Notes: a model not told the origin generated them from the sequence alone. Positions 18,545 to 38,309 are shown, counted from the first letter of the stretch. The stretch: DNA of 64,000 nt from Silurus meridionalis (GCF_014805685.1 NC_060906.1:18606164-18670163), one strand, 5' to 3'. Translations and numbers: made by a program.

Positions 18545-18793
18545 ATACTTTCTTTCGGCTTCTCCCATTAGGGGTCGCCACTGCAGATCATCCATATTCA
18601 TGATCCGCATGTTTCATTTGGCACATGTTTTTACGCTGGATGCCCTTCCTAACACAACCCTCCCCATTTATCCGGGCTTGGGACCGGCACTAAGGCTTGT
18701 GCAACCCTAGTGGCTGGGGTTGGTTCCCTGACTGGGGATCGAACCCGGGCCGCAGCGGTGAGAGCGCCGAATCCTAACCACTAGACCACCAGG
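18545..18793 (-). mobile_element. tRNA-Glu-derived SINE with LINE-like tail, with TSD
   Basis: Read on the minus strand, the head is nearly a tRNA-Glu gene: ccctggtggtctagtggtta (A box TGGTCTAGTGG) and a B box GGTTCGATCCC. A unique middle follows, then a tail tggcgacccctaatgggaga ending gccgaaag. Flanking direct repeats of 18 bp (ggaacacctctattgact at 18527-18544, ggaacacctctgttgact at 18794-18811, one mismatch) show retrotransposition. The second copy is at 54087-54309. The tail matches the LINEs at 1-787 and 45201-45768. Confidence 0.92.
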
Positions 18794-18811
18794 GGAACAC
18801 CTCTGTTGACT

Positions 18812-19241
18812 GCTTTCTTAAATTTCGCAGAGAAATTCAATGGTAAAGGCTTCGAGAAGGCTGTGATGATGCGCTTTATGAGAACATGGCACAAACTGTT
18901 ACAGCAGATTTAATGTAGGTGGTATATCAGGCTATTACACCAATCTTCATGCAGCACCAAGTAGTCATTCTCTTGTGGTGTTTGTAAAAAAAAATTAAAT
19001 AAAAATAAATGTGACGACAAGAAGCACCATCTGTCTCTTATGGAAAGCACCATGGTGTTACTTCACACTGCCCCCTCTGTTTATGTCGGTATTTCATCTT
19101 CTGCAAGTGTTGTATATTTTTCTTTTTGGGACACGACCAGTTACCGCTTCAGTCCAACGCCGGAGGTGTGTGTTTTAAAGCAAGTATATAACATTTTTTT
19201 TAACACGTCAAATAATTAATCTTTATAGAAAATAATCAAAC
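18812..19241. other. extl3 intron 1, nothing recognised
   Basis: No feature seen. Confidence 0.35.
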
Positions 19242-19611
19242 AAAGTCCTAAGAGGCCAAACATTAAAATATATTTTTCTTCCTAGTTTTCTCATTATCAC
19301 GACTTTATTTCCTCGTGATCAGTACTTACTTTTTCTGTGTATATGGCACGACAGAATGTTTTTGAGGTATCATCATGGATGTGGGCATGTCCACGTATTA
19401 TCCATGATGCTGCATCTAGAACATTCCTCATGATCAGTATTAATGTTTCTGTTTCTGGCATAAGAGCATGTTCTAGAGGCAGCATAATCGCAGCATCGTG
19501 GATAATAACAGTAACTGTTGGCGGCAGCGATCACAGGAAATTTCATTCGTGATCTTGAGAAAACAACACTGGAAAAAACAAATATTGTAATGCATGGCCT
19601 CTTAGGACTTT
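19242..19611. mobile_element. Foldback (long inverted repeat) element
   Basis: The outer arms aaagtcctaagaggcc (19242-19257) and ggcctcttaggacttt (19596-19611) are perfect complements. Complementarity continues imperfectly inward (e.g. tattatccatgatgctgc near 19397 against its complement near 19493, and ctagaacat against atgttctag). No ORF. The structure looks like a near full-length hairpin or MITE. No target duplication identified. Confidence 0.75.
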
Positions 19612-19939
19612 CGCACTGACTTGACTGTTACATTTTTATGTTATAAATTTTTCAGCTGGAGAAATGTTTTTTCTCTCTAGTAGTAACTGTCAGTTATGCA
19701 GCTGTACTTTAATTGTGAGACTGATTGACTGAATGAATGAATTGGAAAAAATCAGAATGCAGGATTGTACACCAGATACACTTTGGCGTGTCGATTACGA
19801 CATTAGTAGTCTGTATTTATTCTCTATAGTCTATAATGTATAGTGTTATTTATGTGTGTACTTGTAAGAGTCACCAACAGCTGGAACCAAATTCCTTGTG
19901 TCTCAACACACTTGGCCGATAAGCTGAATTCTGATTGTG

Positions 19940-20073
19940 AAATTTAATGTTGCTTCATCCGAAGATATCCTACACAATTGTGTGCCTCCTACTTTGTGGT
20001 AACAGTTCGGGGAAGAACTACATGTGGTTGGAAAAAAGTGGGGTGTTTCATGACTTTTGGCCATATCGTGTAG
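19940..20073 (-). mobile_element. Tc1-type fragment (family A)
   Basis: Reverse-oriented end portion: cctacacaattgtgtgcctc and the terminal ttttggccatatcgtgtag. Confidence 0.7.
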
Positions 20074-20219
20074 CTTTGTGACCTTCTAAATAAAAATGTA
20101 TTTGTATTGAGGGCTGCATTGAAATGAAAATGTCGCTGCCTCTTTAGTCCTTCACTGCCTGCCTGCACTCCATGTTGCAAAGTCTGTGTAGCAAATTCAC
20201 TGGTTCCGTGCTGGAAGAA

Positions 20220-20221
<2 letters not shown>

Positions 20222-20317
<96 letters not shown>
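20222..20317. repeat. Compound (GT)n(AT)n microsatellite
   Basis: About 36 GT units followed by ~11 AT units. Confidence 0.95.
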
Positions 20318-20774
20318 CTAAAAACGTACTTTAATTTTCACTTCGGCGCGTTCCTTCTCAGTACTCACGCCGGGGCTTCACCCACACTCTGGTTCCCATT
20401 CAGTCGCCAGGGCTGGTGTCTCTCTCCCCAGGGGCTAGTGTCTCTCTCCCCGGGGGCTGGGCTGCACTGATTAGTCTCATGAACTGCAGGTGTTTCTTAC
20501 CGCTCGTTTCGTCCGACTCCGCCCTCCACTCGCTCAGCACTGCTACAATCTGCGATCTGAGATGGATGGATGGACGGACAGACAGATGTTTATATGTGTA
20601 GATGGACGTGTATGTATGTGCTGCACCTCCACATCAGCATTAACATTCCCTCTTTTCCACCTGGGAAAACTAATCATGGTCCTCTGTCACGATTCATGTA
20701 TTTGTAAAGAGCCTGGATTTGCAGCTTTATAAAGGTAGTACATGCTGGATTTGGGTCATTTCAGTATTCTGCAC

Positions 20775-20775
<1 letters not shown>

Positions 20776-20846
<71 letters not shown>
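20776..20846. repeat. (TG)n microsatellite
   Basis: About 35 uninterrupted units. Confidence 0.95.
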
Positions 20847-20850
<4 letters not shown>

Positions 20851-22717
20851 ATTCCGCATTGCTCAGTAAGATCCATAATTAGACACCACCAAATGTGATT
20901 AAGGACAGAAAGTTCACTGTTCAGGGAGTGCTGCTACATGAACAATGTTGTCACTGAAGTCTAAAGGGATAATCGTGTGCTATTTATAACGGTTGCTTTT
21001 GGATTTAGCACAGGTGAGCGACAAAATATTTGAACCGTAGTTAATTATCGATTTATTCATCTGTTTTTTAATATGTTCATGATTTATAACTCTTTCAAAA
21101 TAAAACAGGTTAAAAACAGTGGTCAGAAAAGATGTTTTCCTCTGCTGCCTTGCCATATCGGCGTTGAATCGTCCCAGCTGAACCCCCGTTGTCTTATCTT
21201 TCCCACAATCAACCGATCTTTACCTCCATCATTGTTGCAATTACGTGTTTCATTTTCATGCAAGTGATACCCCATGTTTCAATCCAATCTGTTTTCATCC
21301 AAGCCGTCCTTCTGATTTGTCTCTCTCATGTGTTGTTTATTTTAAACCCCCATTTGGCTTCCAATGTGTACGATATCGACATTATATTGCAATATGAGGA
21401 GAAATAAATTGGAATTATATTTTAGTAGACCTTAGTTCAATTACAGGCAAAATATGTAATTTAAACTTGTACTTAAACACTCATGTCCCACCTGACTTTG
21501 TCATTTTAGTCTCCCCTGATATTAGTTTATTATTGATTATTGATGAATAAATTTTTTGCTAAAACATTTGCTATTTTTTTGCGCAATGTGCTCGAAATGT
21601 TCAGTTAGTATTTTGGCTTAGTTTGGTAACTTTTTCCAGAAATGTGCAGCTCTTGCTAAGATGCGCTTTGCCAGACTTCAGCCTTGACTTGCGTTTACTT
21701 TGATGTGTTTGCACAGCTCATCTACTAAAAATGATTCTCTATATGTTATGGCTTGTTTGACTGCCGGAGATCTGAAAAGACACCAAGGAATTTCCTGTGA
21801 TCAGGAGGAATCCTCCTTACTGTCAGCCAAATCTGTTTCAATAAATCAGTTTTATTTATAATGCCCTCTTGGAAATGCAGATCGTCTGGCTTTCTCTGAC
21901 CCTATAAACTCTTCTGACCCTATAAATACGTATATATATTATATATATAGAATTTATTTATTTATTTATTTATTTTTAACAACGTCCTTTCTTTACTCGG
22001 ATATAAAATAAATAAATAAACTCCACCGAAATGTGTGGAAACATAGCAAATGTTCCTTTTAATGTCCTGATGATTTAGGTAATTTAAAACGCCATAATTA
22101 AAACATTTACAAACATTTGCCTTTAAATCATTTACAAACAAGAATTATTAATTTAAGGTACATTTAGAACAGATAGAAATGTGTGATTTAATTTTGTTTA
22201 CTCATGACAATCATGTGAATAATCGCGATTAAATATTTGAATCGATTGACGGCTCAGACTTTTTCAGCATTCACCACCTACAGTAGTGAAAATATACACA
22301 GCATTGGACAGTTATTACATAAACTTGTGTTAGACACTTAAATTCTTGATCTTATTAAAAAAAAGAACCAGACAAAACTATGATGGCATGCAACTAGATA
22401 ACAAAACAAAACTTGACTAAATTATTTTGGTACACACTAATTTTTATTTTACACCAGTTTTTTATTACCATGTGAATTGAGCATTAACATTAACAAGTAA
22501 AATGTGAAGTAAAATGTAATTTTTGGACAGACAGCACAGATTCTCACCACTTTTTTCATTTATTTATTGATTTTTTTTTAACTGGAAGGGCTGTGAATGC
22601 TGTAAATAAAGATTTACAAATGCTGAACACACTCCAGCCTTGCTCCACGTTGTACCAGTTAAAGCTCTTGTTTATTCAGTATGGCCTTTTTGCATCGCAT
22701 TGCCAAACTCAATGTAT
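20847..22717. other. extl3 intron 1, nothing recognised
   Basis: AT-rich, with short (TTTA)n near 21955. No splice-bounded coding segment seen on either strand. Confidence 0.4.
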
Positions 22718-23264
22718 GGGGTTTCCTCAAGTCTTAAAAAATAAAAATAAAAAGTCTTAAATAAAAATTTTAGGCCTTAAAAGTCTTAAATTCCGTGTTT
22801 TGTTTACAGAACTGCAAATTTAATTACATTTTCCAATTTCTATGTAATGCTACTTCTAATGCTCATTGAAATGCTCCCGCTGAACTTTCGAATGCTTTTC
22901 TTTTTGTTGTTTCGTTTATATTGCTCTAAAATAATTCACTGTATTACGATTACAAATGAGACCAAATGCAACACCCAATCAGCTTTCTGTTATTGGCATG
23001 AATCTCTCTTGGATTGTACCATAGAAGTCAAATGGATTTTATTTTTCATTTATGGGGAAGTGCAAGTTTAGCGATACTTGGCTCGAAAAAAAATAAAATT
23101 AGAGCTCGGTTAAGGCCAGTTGCTAACAATGTATTTCTGCGTGTACTTTTGATGTCTTAATTAAGGAAAGAAGGGTGGAAAAGGTCTTGAATTTGATTTT
23201 GAATGTTCTTAAAAAGACCATAAAATGTCTTAAATTTGACTTGGGGAAACCTGTAGGAACCCTG
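22718..23264 (+). mobile_element. Interspersed DNA element (family D), copy 1
   Basis: Begins ggggtttcctcaagtcttaa and ends aacctgtaggaaccctgg, with internal agtcttaaa runs and tgctacttctaatgctcatt. It shares order and landmarks with copies at 25250-25657 and 49619-50090 (reverse). No coding content, probably non-autonomous. Confidence 0.65.
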
Positions 23265-25249
23265 GTGTAACTGAGCAGAATTTTGCCCATTTTCGGCTAA
23301 ATGATGACCTGTGGAAACATTTGGTTCTAAATATCTTCTCACCTGCAAAACAACATGCCTGTAGGTACATTGGCTACTCTAACTGGCCCTTTTGCAAATT
23401 GCCCATTAGCAACTCATTGGTATGAATGTGTATTTAAAGCTCAGTTTTAATCTGTGATCAACTAGTGATGAACAAGAATCCCCTCCAGGTCATTCTTCCC
23501 CCTTCTTTCAGTCATAGGTTTTTAACACCTGCTAATAAAACATGTCTTCTAGAAATGTACTTCTTGAATGATCTCTTTGTCCATTAGCATTTTTTTTTTC
23601 CAGAAAACTTCTATTGTAAAACTGCCCAAAATACAAATTCCCCCATCTGGTATCTACTGCTAGCTGCTAGCTCTAAATAAGAGACTGGTCTCTTAAAACG
23701 AACAAATAATTTGTTTTTATTTTTAGAAAAATGTACATTTTTATTGCTGAAACTGCGTACAAGAATATCAGTGAAAACAAATCCCTTTTAGTGCATTAAA
23801 TTGCCATATTACTTCAAAATACAAATACAGTGTGTTCGAAAAGCAGCGGCCACGTAGAGCAGGTTATAACGGAAAATATTAGTTTAATAAAACGGTTATT
23901 ATGAGACTCATGTATTTATTTATTACATCTCTCACAGTATCATGAAACTTTCTGCCGTTTTCTTCGGCTTGAATCTTCTCTTTGCCGCTCGCTGCTTTCT
24001 CACCGTTTCTCCATCTTTTCATTCTGCAGCGTCTTCTGTGATACCTGTCCAAAGTGCTCCAGAGTTTGGCAGGCGGTGCATCAGTAATAATGGTCCGTGG
24101 GAAACACAGTGCTTTGTGTTTAGTTAAACTGACTGAACGAAGCATCGAGGCAAATTAATTTGTCTGAATGAACTTTTGTAATCGAGTTTCTCAAGGAATC
24201 TTTTCAGCTTCAGTATCTGAACCATTTCAGGAAACCACTCAGAGATAATGAATCAGGCAACAGTTCATTTTATATTTTGTTACATGCCATTACGGTTGCA
24301 CCAAAGTCAACCACTCACCCAACTCTTCCTAAAGCTCTAAATGCCACCGAAGGAGAGGAACGCATTTCCGTGTGAAACGGGTCGTCATCTTAAGCGCCAT
24401 CTGTGGCAAGTCATTTCCAGTGTAAAGGCCAGAAAGACCGAGCAGATGGATGTGTGCGCAACAGAAAGCCCACTGGGGCTCTTTGACCTCAGGCTGGAGA
24501 GACAGATAAAGAGGAGTGAACAGAAACACGGCTATACACAGAGAATAAAATAAAATGGGTGGTTGGGCATGAGCACTTAAGTTCTATAAACTAAAGATAT
24601 AAAAGTAAACTGAGGTTTTTTTTCATAGCTTTCAAAGGAAGGCGTAAATTGGTTTTATTGACTCCTTCATATCTCAGACTTCTATTACAAATTGTAGTTA
24701 ATGTAATAAATTATGAGCAGGTGTGGTTCTATGCATGCCACTGATGCAGTGTATCAAGACGTGTATTGCTCAATGCTGATTGCTAATGAATTTGTATGTC
24801 TCTGTTGGGATGCGTGTGGATTTTTCAGGGGTAGGACATATAAAATAGGATATGGACTGTCCGTTAACCTGGTTTATTCATGGTTCGGTGTTTTTATCTG
24901 TAAGATGTGTGCAAATTGAGCGTCATGGAATCTGCTTTGCAAGTTGTCACTTTTCAGCCCTGCTCCTAAACGGTGATAAAATGGGTGTCTTACAGGCAAG
25001 GGCTGAGAGCACCTCTAAACCAACCACTAAAAAGTCCCACTAAGACATTCCTGAAGGTTAGGGACTGGCTACGTGACTTTACAGCAAAGCCCATTGCTCA
25101 TCTTGAAGGTCTTTATGTCATAGAAATAGAAACTTGTTCCCGTCTTACTTGTTGTGGTCTATTTCTCTATTAGACAAATGAAGGAAGTTATTGCACTGTC
25201 CCAAGAAGTTTCTTCCCTCTTGAGCAAGGGTATGGTTTTGAAAAGTAAT
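23265..25249. other. extl3 intron 1, mostly unremarkable
   Basis: Contains an inverted copy (23687-23770) of the repeat seen at 801-890. Otherwise no feature recognised. Confidence 0.4.
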
Positions 25250-25657
25250 CAGGGTTTCTGCAGGGTCTTAAAAGTCTACAATTCGCTGTTTTAGGTTCTC
25301 TGTCCTCTTAGATAATTGTAAGGTCTTAATTTTCTGATGTCCATGTAACGCTACCTCTAATGCTCACCGAAACGCTTCCGCAGCACTTTAGAAAGTTTTT
25401 GTTTGCTCATTTCCGTGGTTGATGTTTTCTTTCTTTTGCTAGTCCAAATATAATTCGCCGTATAACAACTACAATTGAGACCAACATGCAACAGACAATC
25501 AGCAAATCTCTTTTGGATTGTGCCACAGATGTAAACGAGATTTTATTCATCACGCATTTGAATGTGGTTTTGAGGTCATGATATAGGTGTTGAAATTCAT
25601 TCTTAATGGTCTTTAAAAAGTCTTAAATTGTACTTTGTAAAACCTGCAGAAACCCTG
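25250..25657 (+). mobile_element. Interspersed DNA element (family D), copy 2, TIRs intact
   Basis: Left end cagggtttctgcagggtctt and right end aacctgcagaaaccctg are inverted repeats (CAGGGTTTCTGCAGG). The interior carries gtaacgctacctctaatgct, as in copy 1. The CAGGG start suggests hAT affinity, but no 8-bp duplication is visible. Confidence 0.75.
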
Positions 25658-28344
25658 GTTATACCATGTGTTTTAAAAGAAGAGTATCTAATCCGTTTAC
25701 CTACTTAATTAACAGAAGGAATTAGTTTGAGTTTTTTTTGTCAAATACAAGATTTCTCAGTTGAACCAGTTTTTAAACGGCTTCCTTTTTTTCAGCGTTA
25801 ATTTTCATTTATATTTCAGCTATATTTCCACATATTCCTTTGCCTTCTACTTCTGAGACATCCAGTCCAATGCACTAGTTTCTCATTATATTAAAGCTCA
25901 CTACAGCACCAGGGAGAGAATCTGTTTGGGCATATTATTGCCTTTCTGATATAAGGGGTATTAGGTGTTGCCATGCACCTCAATCCCATAGAAGCTTGGT
26001 GTGGAATCTCCTTATTGTTTTTCCAAGTGAGGGCAGATGTATAGGGGATTCTCGGAAACCTGACTTGTCGCCTGCAGCAAAAAAAGATTGGAGCTTGTTT
26101 TGGCAATAAGCACGAATTGCTTCGTTTTGTGGCCAGATAATTCTTTGGTTTTCTTGTGGTTGAATCCAAGTTTTTTTTTTTTATCCAAGATTGCTGTGCC
26201 TGGGTGTGACCCATGGTGGAATTTCGACTTATTTAGACTTGGTATGGGTCCAAGTATTTACATGCCATTAATAAAAGACTCATTTACACACGTTTTTTTC
26301 TTCCTAATATCAATAAAGCAAAGGCCAGAATTGCAAGTTTATAGACCGATGCATAAGATAGATACATGTGTAGGGGACAAGAATGAAAGTGATGAATAGC
26401 GAATTATACTTTTTGGCTGCTGTCTCCAGCTGCTGCCTGCTCTAAGCTCTTGTTGACTCCAGCTGCCATCGTCTCACATGTTCTTGCCAGTGGGAGGTTC
26501 ATAAATATGGAGCTATTTAAAAATGCAATATGGTGTGTATCTGTGTCTTCTCGCTTTACTACAGACTACAGTTTGCCCTATCCATCCTTTGAACTAGCTA
26601 GGTTACTAAAAAATTTGAAGTGACTGTTTATTCAGTTAATCGTGTTTTTGGTTATTATTCTTAGAGCATGTCTGATGCAACATGCGATTGACATTTTATT
26701 AGCTGAAAGTTGAGTTCTAGCCAGTTAGCATTGATATTTGTGCCTGTAATAGTCATTATTTCCATAGTAACTGTCATGTAAGAGTTAGCTGATTATCTGC
26801 ACCAGTTCTAATATAACGTCGCGTTATTTGGCAATGCTGCATTAGAATGTGCATTCATTATCCGCTAGCCTGTTGTGGTTATGTGTAGCTGCCACTTCCT
26901 CAACAAGAGCTTGGCAGAGCAAATGCTCCTGTTTAACACAGCTGGTTAAACATTGGCTCAGTTGCTTCCCATTTAGTTTCCACATGGGCACCAGAGAGAG
27001 AAGGCACACTCACTTGTGTTTTTACAGCCCCTCGTCTCTTTGCTCTTTCACACTCCCTTCCTTGGTAGAATACACATTTCCAATGCATTAAGTGATAAAA
27101 AATTAATAGAGTCTGGTCTTCTTATTTCTCTGTAGCGATGGAAAAGGTTATGTTTCCATTTTTATCTCCATCTCTGTGCTATCGGATAGAACAGAACATG
27201 GCAGACTCCCAAGACTAGCTAGACCAGATGGCGTTTTGCTTGGCCTTTGACCTCTGCCAGCTAACAGCTTGGGCCTGTTATTTTTTTTTTTTTTACACTT
27301 TTTTTTATTTATTTATTATACTTTTTTTTTTTTATACTTAATTTTTTTTAAGGTAGTAATCATTTTGCATGCATTTGCGGCTGAATTGTTATCCAACTTT
27401 ATCGTTGTGTTTGCTATTTAACATTCTGCAAACTTATTTTCACTTGAAAACCGTTTTATTTGTATGTTAATCTTTACTGTACTAACTTTACATGAAAAAA
27501 CTAAGGAACCTGATCTAGAAAAGTTTGTCACTTCCTGACCTGGCTGTGTTAACAAAGGCCATGGCACACTTGAGAAAGCTGAGCTAATGAAGGCCATGGC
27601 ATTAAGCAGGTGAGCTCTGCTACCAAAGGTCATGGCACCAGCCAAGTCAGATGAGCTCTAAAATTGGCGTATTGGTTTGCCTTTCATTTTTTATTCGTTC
27701 TATGCAGCTGCATAACCCATAGTATTATAGATGTAATTTTGAGTAACTTCAAAGATCCTACCTCGCTGGAACAAAGATAACTGTACCCAACCTAGTGCTT
27801 GTTGAAGGACAGATGATCAGGTTTGGAGCACATCTGTTCCTTCAATACAGTGCATTATTTCTGCCACATTTACCATGCACCTGAAGTATGTGTTGTAATT
27901 GTATGTTTTGATTTAATAATGCAGTAGGATTTCATGTTGCATGCATGGTGTTTGAACACACATCACTGTATTCCACCATTTTGTGCTTGGTGAAAGGATT
28001 TTCTTCAGGCTGTAGCATTTGCTAAATGATGTTACTGTTGGAATCGACAGTATTTTTTTATATTATCGCATTCATTGCTAAAAACCTAATAATGTGTTTG
28101 TAATAATTTGTTTGCCACATTCCAATTTTTTTCTGGATTATGGTAAAAAGCCGAATGTATGTATTTCTTCCATTGGAGTCTTCAATGTTAAACTAGAAAG
28201 GGAAAAACATGAGCTGATATATTGCAGACCATAAGACAAAATACACAGAACTGTTTTCATACATGTTAAGCATTATCTTGTTGACTCTTCATTTTCTTAA
28301 TTTGTCAACTAATCTAGACAAGGATAGAAGTCCTAGATATTTAG
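25658..28344. other. extl3 intron 1, nothing coding
   Basis: T-rich tracts at 27277-27345. A small triplicated unit around aaaggccatggcac at 27553-27660. No exon-like segment recognised. Confidence 0.4.
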
Positions 28345-28976
28345 ACATTGGTGGATAAAGTACACAAACTATATACTTGAGTAAAAGTAGAGGTACAGTA
28401 GGTAAAATATGACTCCAGTAAAAGTGCGTTTAAATGCATTTAATTGTCCAAAGTACTATGAATTATTGTGGCTATAATGTTCCTGTTGTCATTGTTGTCA
28501 TAGGACTTTAACCAAATCAGTTTATGTAAAAAGACTGTTAGCACAACAATATATTAATAGATGAAAATGAATGAGTCAAACACTGATATTAATTAAAGTG
28601 ATCAAAAACAATTTGCAAAAGGCCACAGGTGTTGTGGTTATAGTCAGGAGTTTCTTCCATCATTTATTCCTCTCAAAATGTTCTGCTTGCTGTTGAACTG
28701 ATGGTGAACTGTATGTTGGTGCTAAGTAGATACCATCAAGCAGTAATCTTGGTGACTTGCTGCGTCTTTGACCGGTTAAGTTTTCATCCGCTCATAAATA
28801 AAAAGGAACGACTGATTTCTCAAAGTAGTTTAAAAAGTACGATATTTGACTTAGTAATTTAGTGAAGTTGCAGTAAAAGTCTCCCCACATGGAAATACTT
28901 AAGTAGCTCTTGTATGTATCTGTATTTTACTCAAGTACAGTAAAGAATTACATTTACTTCCTTACTGTCCACCACT
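28345..28976. mobile_element. MITE with 'tactcaagtacagtaa' ends (family E), copy 1
   Basis: The left end (tggtggataaagtacac, acttgagtaaaagtagaggt) and right end (actcaagtacagtaaagaat, tccaccactg) are inverted versions of each other. This is a common fish MITE type. Copies also at 47456-47998 and 61375-62016, both in ints9 introns. Confidence 0.75.
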
Positions 28977-29435
28977 GTATTAAGATATTGTATTGTATAA
29001 TTAGATATTATAAGCATAGCTAATAAATGGGGCTGTTCATTTTATGAATATTTTGCATGCTTAGCCGTATGAATAATCAAATGATATAAACTGTAACTGG
29101 ATTCCCATGTTTGTCTGGGCTCTGGACACCCTGCATGGCATGAACACTGATCTCATGAGTCCATATGGCTCTGTCCCATACTGCTAAGCATGTCCCAGTT
29201 TCACAAACCGCTTTGATACGGTGAAATTCCCTCACTCATCCCAAATATTCTAAAATCTAAAGTATTTTATTAACGGCCACTTGATACAAATCAGTTTAAT
29301 TTCCTGGACCCGATTTGAAGGAATCAGTATGTATAAGAATGTATGTTAGTGAATATGCATCAGAAGTATATTGTAGTAACAGTCACTGTTAATGACCTGC
29401 CTAACAGCTTTCATGTTGTGTTTTCTCTGTTCCAG
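28977..29435. other. End of extl3 intron 1
   Basis: Unremarkable. It ends in a strong 3' splice site, gttttctctgttccag, at 29420-29435. Confidence 0.45.
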
Positions 29436-29879
29436 AATGGACATTAAAGGCATGCTAGATGGCCCATAGACCATGAGTGGCTGGAATGCATATTATAGCC
29501 ACCTTTTCCAGATTATGCTGAGTGGAAGGATGGCTCTGCCAAGCAAAATGATAAAGAAATATTAATACCAGCCATGTCCCCATTGGACAATTCAACAAGG
29601 GACACTCTCTTCTTGCCACTGTCCAAGGTCTCACGTATATCTTTGGATAGCTTTGGAGTGTGGTTACAAAATGTGGAAAAAAAACGCATTATTTTTGGAC
29701 GGCACACTTTTGACAATGACGTTTGTCTTTAAAGCTCAGTAAAAATGAGATTTCCTTTTTTATTTTTGATTTTTTGTCTATACACACATGCTCACACAAC
29801 GTAGATTGCATTATGGCTGCTGAATCTCCACAGCAACTTTATTTATCAGCTTGGCACGGTGGAGAGTGACATTTGGACG
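29436..29879 (+). other. extl3: Probable extl3 5'-UTR part of the first coding exon
   Basis: Between the strong acceptor at 29434-29435 and the start codon at 29880. It contains several short upstream ATGs, including the uORF at 29813. Alternative, nearer acceptors exist (aacgtag at ~29803, ctccacag at 29832), so the true exon start needs transcript data. Confidence 0.5.
29813..29869 (+). promoter_or_regulatory. Upstream ORF (18 codons) before extl3 start
   Basis: ATG at 29813 in context ttATGG (G at +4) opens [18 protein letters not shown]. It stops at TGA 29867-29869, ten bases before the EXTL3 start codon and in a different frame. It would be translated first only if this stretch is in the mature mRNA. 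Confidence 0.5.
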
Positions 29880-36559
<6,680 letters not shown>

Positions 36560-37345
36560 AGGGACCAAAAAAGGAGACAAAGAGACGCACCCCCTCTTAC
36601 AGACTGGAGATTTTTATGACATGAAGTAAAAAAAAAAAAAGGGAGGACTACTACATTAAAGCATTTTACTTTAGATTATATGTGTTTCGACCCATCAGCA
36701 ACCACTACTGGTCTCATTTGCACCACTCGTAACAGTCTTGGAAAAAAAAGAGGCGGATGAAAGGTGATGGTACTTTAAAGGGTTTCAGACTGGATGCTTC
36801 AGGAACTGACAGAATGGTAAAAGACACGAGCAAACGCTTCCTGTCTCATTGCACTCTTTTACATTTTTTGTTTTGTGTTTTTTTTTTTTTATATCTATAT
36901 AAAGTGTGTCATACGCAAGAGAAATTCGACATTTCTGCAGGTCATAGAAGTTTTATTTGTGAGTGTGTGAGCGAGTCTTCTCGAAAAAATACATTCTAAA
37001 GAAATTGTTCACCAGATCCTCAAGGTACACTGACAGAAGTGCAGAAAGGAAAACACTAGATGGTCGGCTGAGCCGTAATCACTTTCAGTGCTCTCATCCT
37101 GGGTGCTGTAAAAAAAAAACGTCCAGGCCTTCTTGGGTATGTGCCGATATCACGTAATCATATCAGAGTAATCTCTTAAACTTCTCCCGTATTACGACGA
37201 TCTCCGAACAAGACGGTCGGCTTAGCGATCACTCGATCTGCTGAACAGGATTACGACATACTCGCGACACTGCCTTTGTAAATCCGCGGCAGACAGCAGT
37301 CTCTGTACCGCTGAATCCCTGAATAAAATGGAAGTTACAGTAATA
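36560..37345 (+). other. extl3: extl3 3' UTR (proximal form)
   Basis: From the stop codon to just past the first good polyA signal. Longer 3' UTR forms reaching into AT-rich sequence beyond are possible. Confidence 0.5.
37322..37327 (+). terminator. Candidate extl3 polyadenylation signal AATAAA
   Basis: Canonical hexamer 763 bases after the stop codon, on the sense strand. Confidence 0.5.
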
Positions 37346-38309
37346 TGAGTTTTCGCAGATCACGCGTGTTTAGTATCCAAGGGATAAAAGCCACCAAACA
37401 TTTCCGACTTTAGAAAGCACGAGGTAGAGGTGTAGAGCAGGACTACGTGAAGACTGCGTCCGATTTCGCAATGCCTACAGATCAAATTGGTTTTTTGTGT
37501 AAAGTTTCCTCTCTCATCTCATTATAAGTAACTTCAGGAGAGATAGGAATCAGGTTTGCAGTTGTTGCTCTGGTAGCCGTTTTCTTTTATTACTATTGTT
37601 ATTATCAATTTTAATTGCATTTCTAAATACTGTAAAGAAAATTCTATAAATGATTATAGTTTTTATCCATTTATCAGCACCACAGTGAAGCGAGAATTTC
37701 CACCGCGTTCGCATTAATATTAATTCTGACCTGCGCGCCACGCTGACGTCATCACCAGACTTTTCTGAAAGCTTCCACTTTTACGCTATAAACAAACACG
37801 AGTCAGCGGTTAATCGTTTTTCTAGTATTGACCTGGTAGTAACAGAATAGTTTAGCTGTACACTATATCTACAGGAAGTCTTGGTGGGAAGTGTGTTTTC
37901 ATGAAAACGACGAGATTAATACATGAGCTGGTTATGTGGTATGGACATATATGAGCACTTTGTTAGGAATACTATACTGATTTTTTTTTATTTATTTTTT
38001 TATCTCAGTTCTCACTGATTCTCACTCACTCAGGGACTGATATTTGAAACAATGGTAAATTTGGGATTCTCTCCATCTGGATACGACTGAATTAGACAAT
38101 TCCCTCCGGTTTTCCAGGCTTTCCTCCACATCTTGAAGCTGTTCTATGCGAGGAAGGCGACTGAAGAACATTGAAATGTTAATGAAACCAGTCTGAAATC
38201 ATGTTCGCTTTTGTAGCATTGTACGCCAACGTTTTAAAAGTCGGCATTAGAAGGTACATTGCGGCCATAAACAGGTTGCACATGTTAATTTATATTAATA
38301 TTCAAACAG
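37346..38309. other. Intergenic or distal extl3 3' UTR, nothing recognised
   Basis: No repeat or coding segment recognised. Confidence 0.35.

Noticed and set aside
18720..18793. A genuine tRNA-Glu gene (and likewise at 54090-54163)
   Set aside because: The tRNA-like part is the head of a SINE with body, tail and target duplications, and both copies carry mismatches in stems. They are not stand-alone tRNA genes.
27545..27660. Triplicated aaaggccatggcac unit as a possible regulatory array
   Set aside because: Only three diverged copies of ~37-45 bp, with no recognised binding motif and no neighbouring promoter signal.
29859..29879. Longer EXTL3 start seven codons upstream
   Set aside because: The codon at 29859 is GTG, not ATG. 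The first in-frame ATG is 29880, which aligns with the MLRNGG/MQRNGG methionine of the family.
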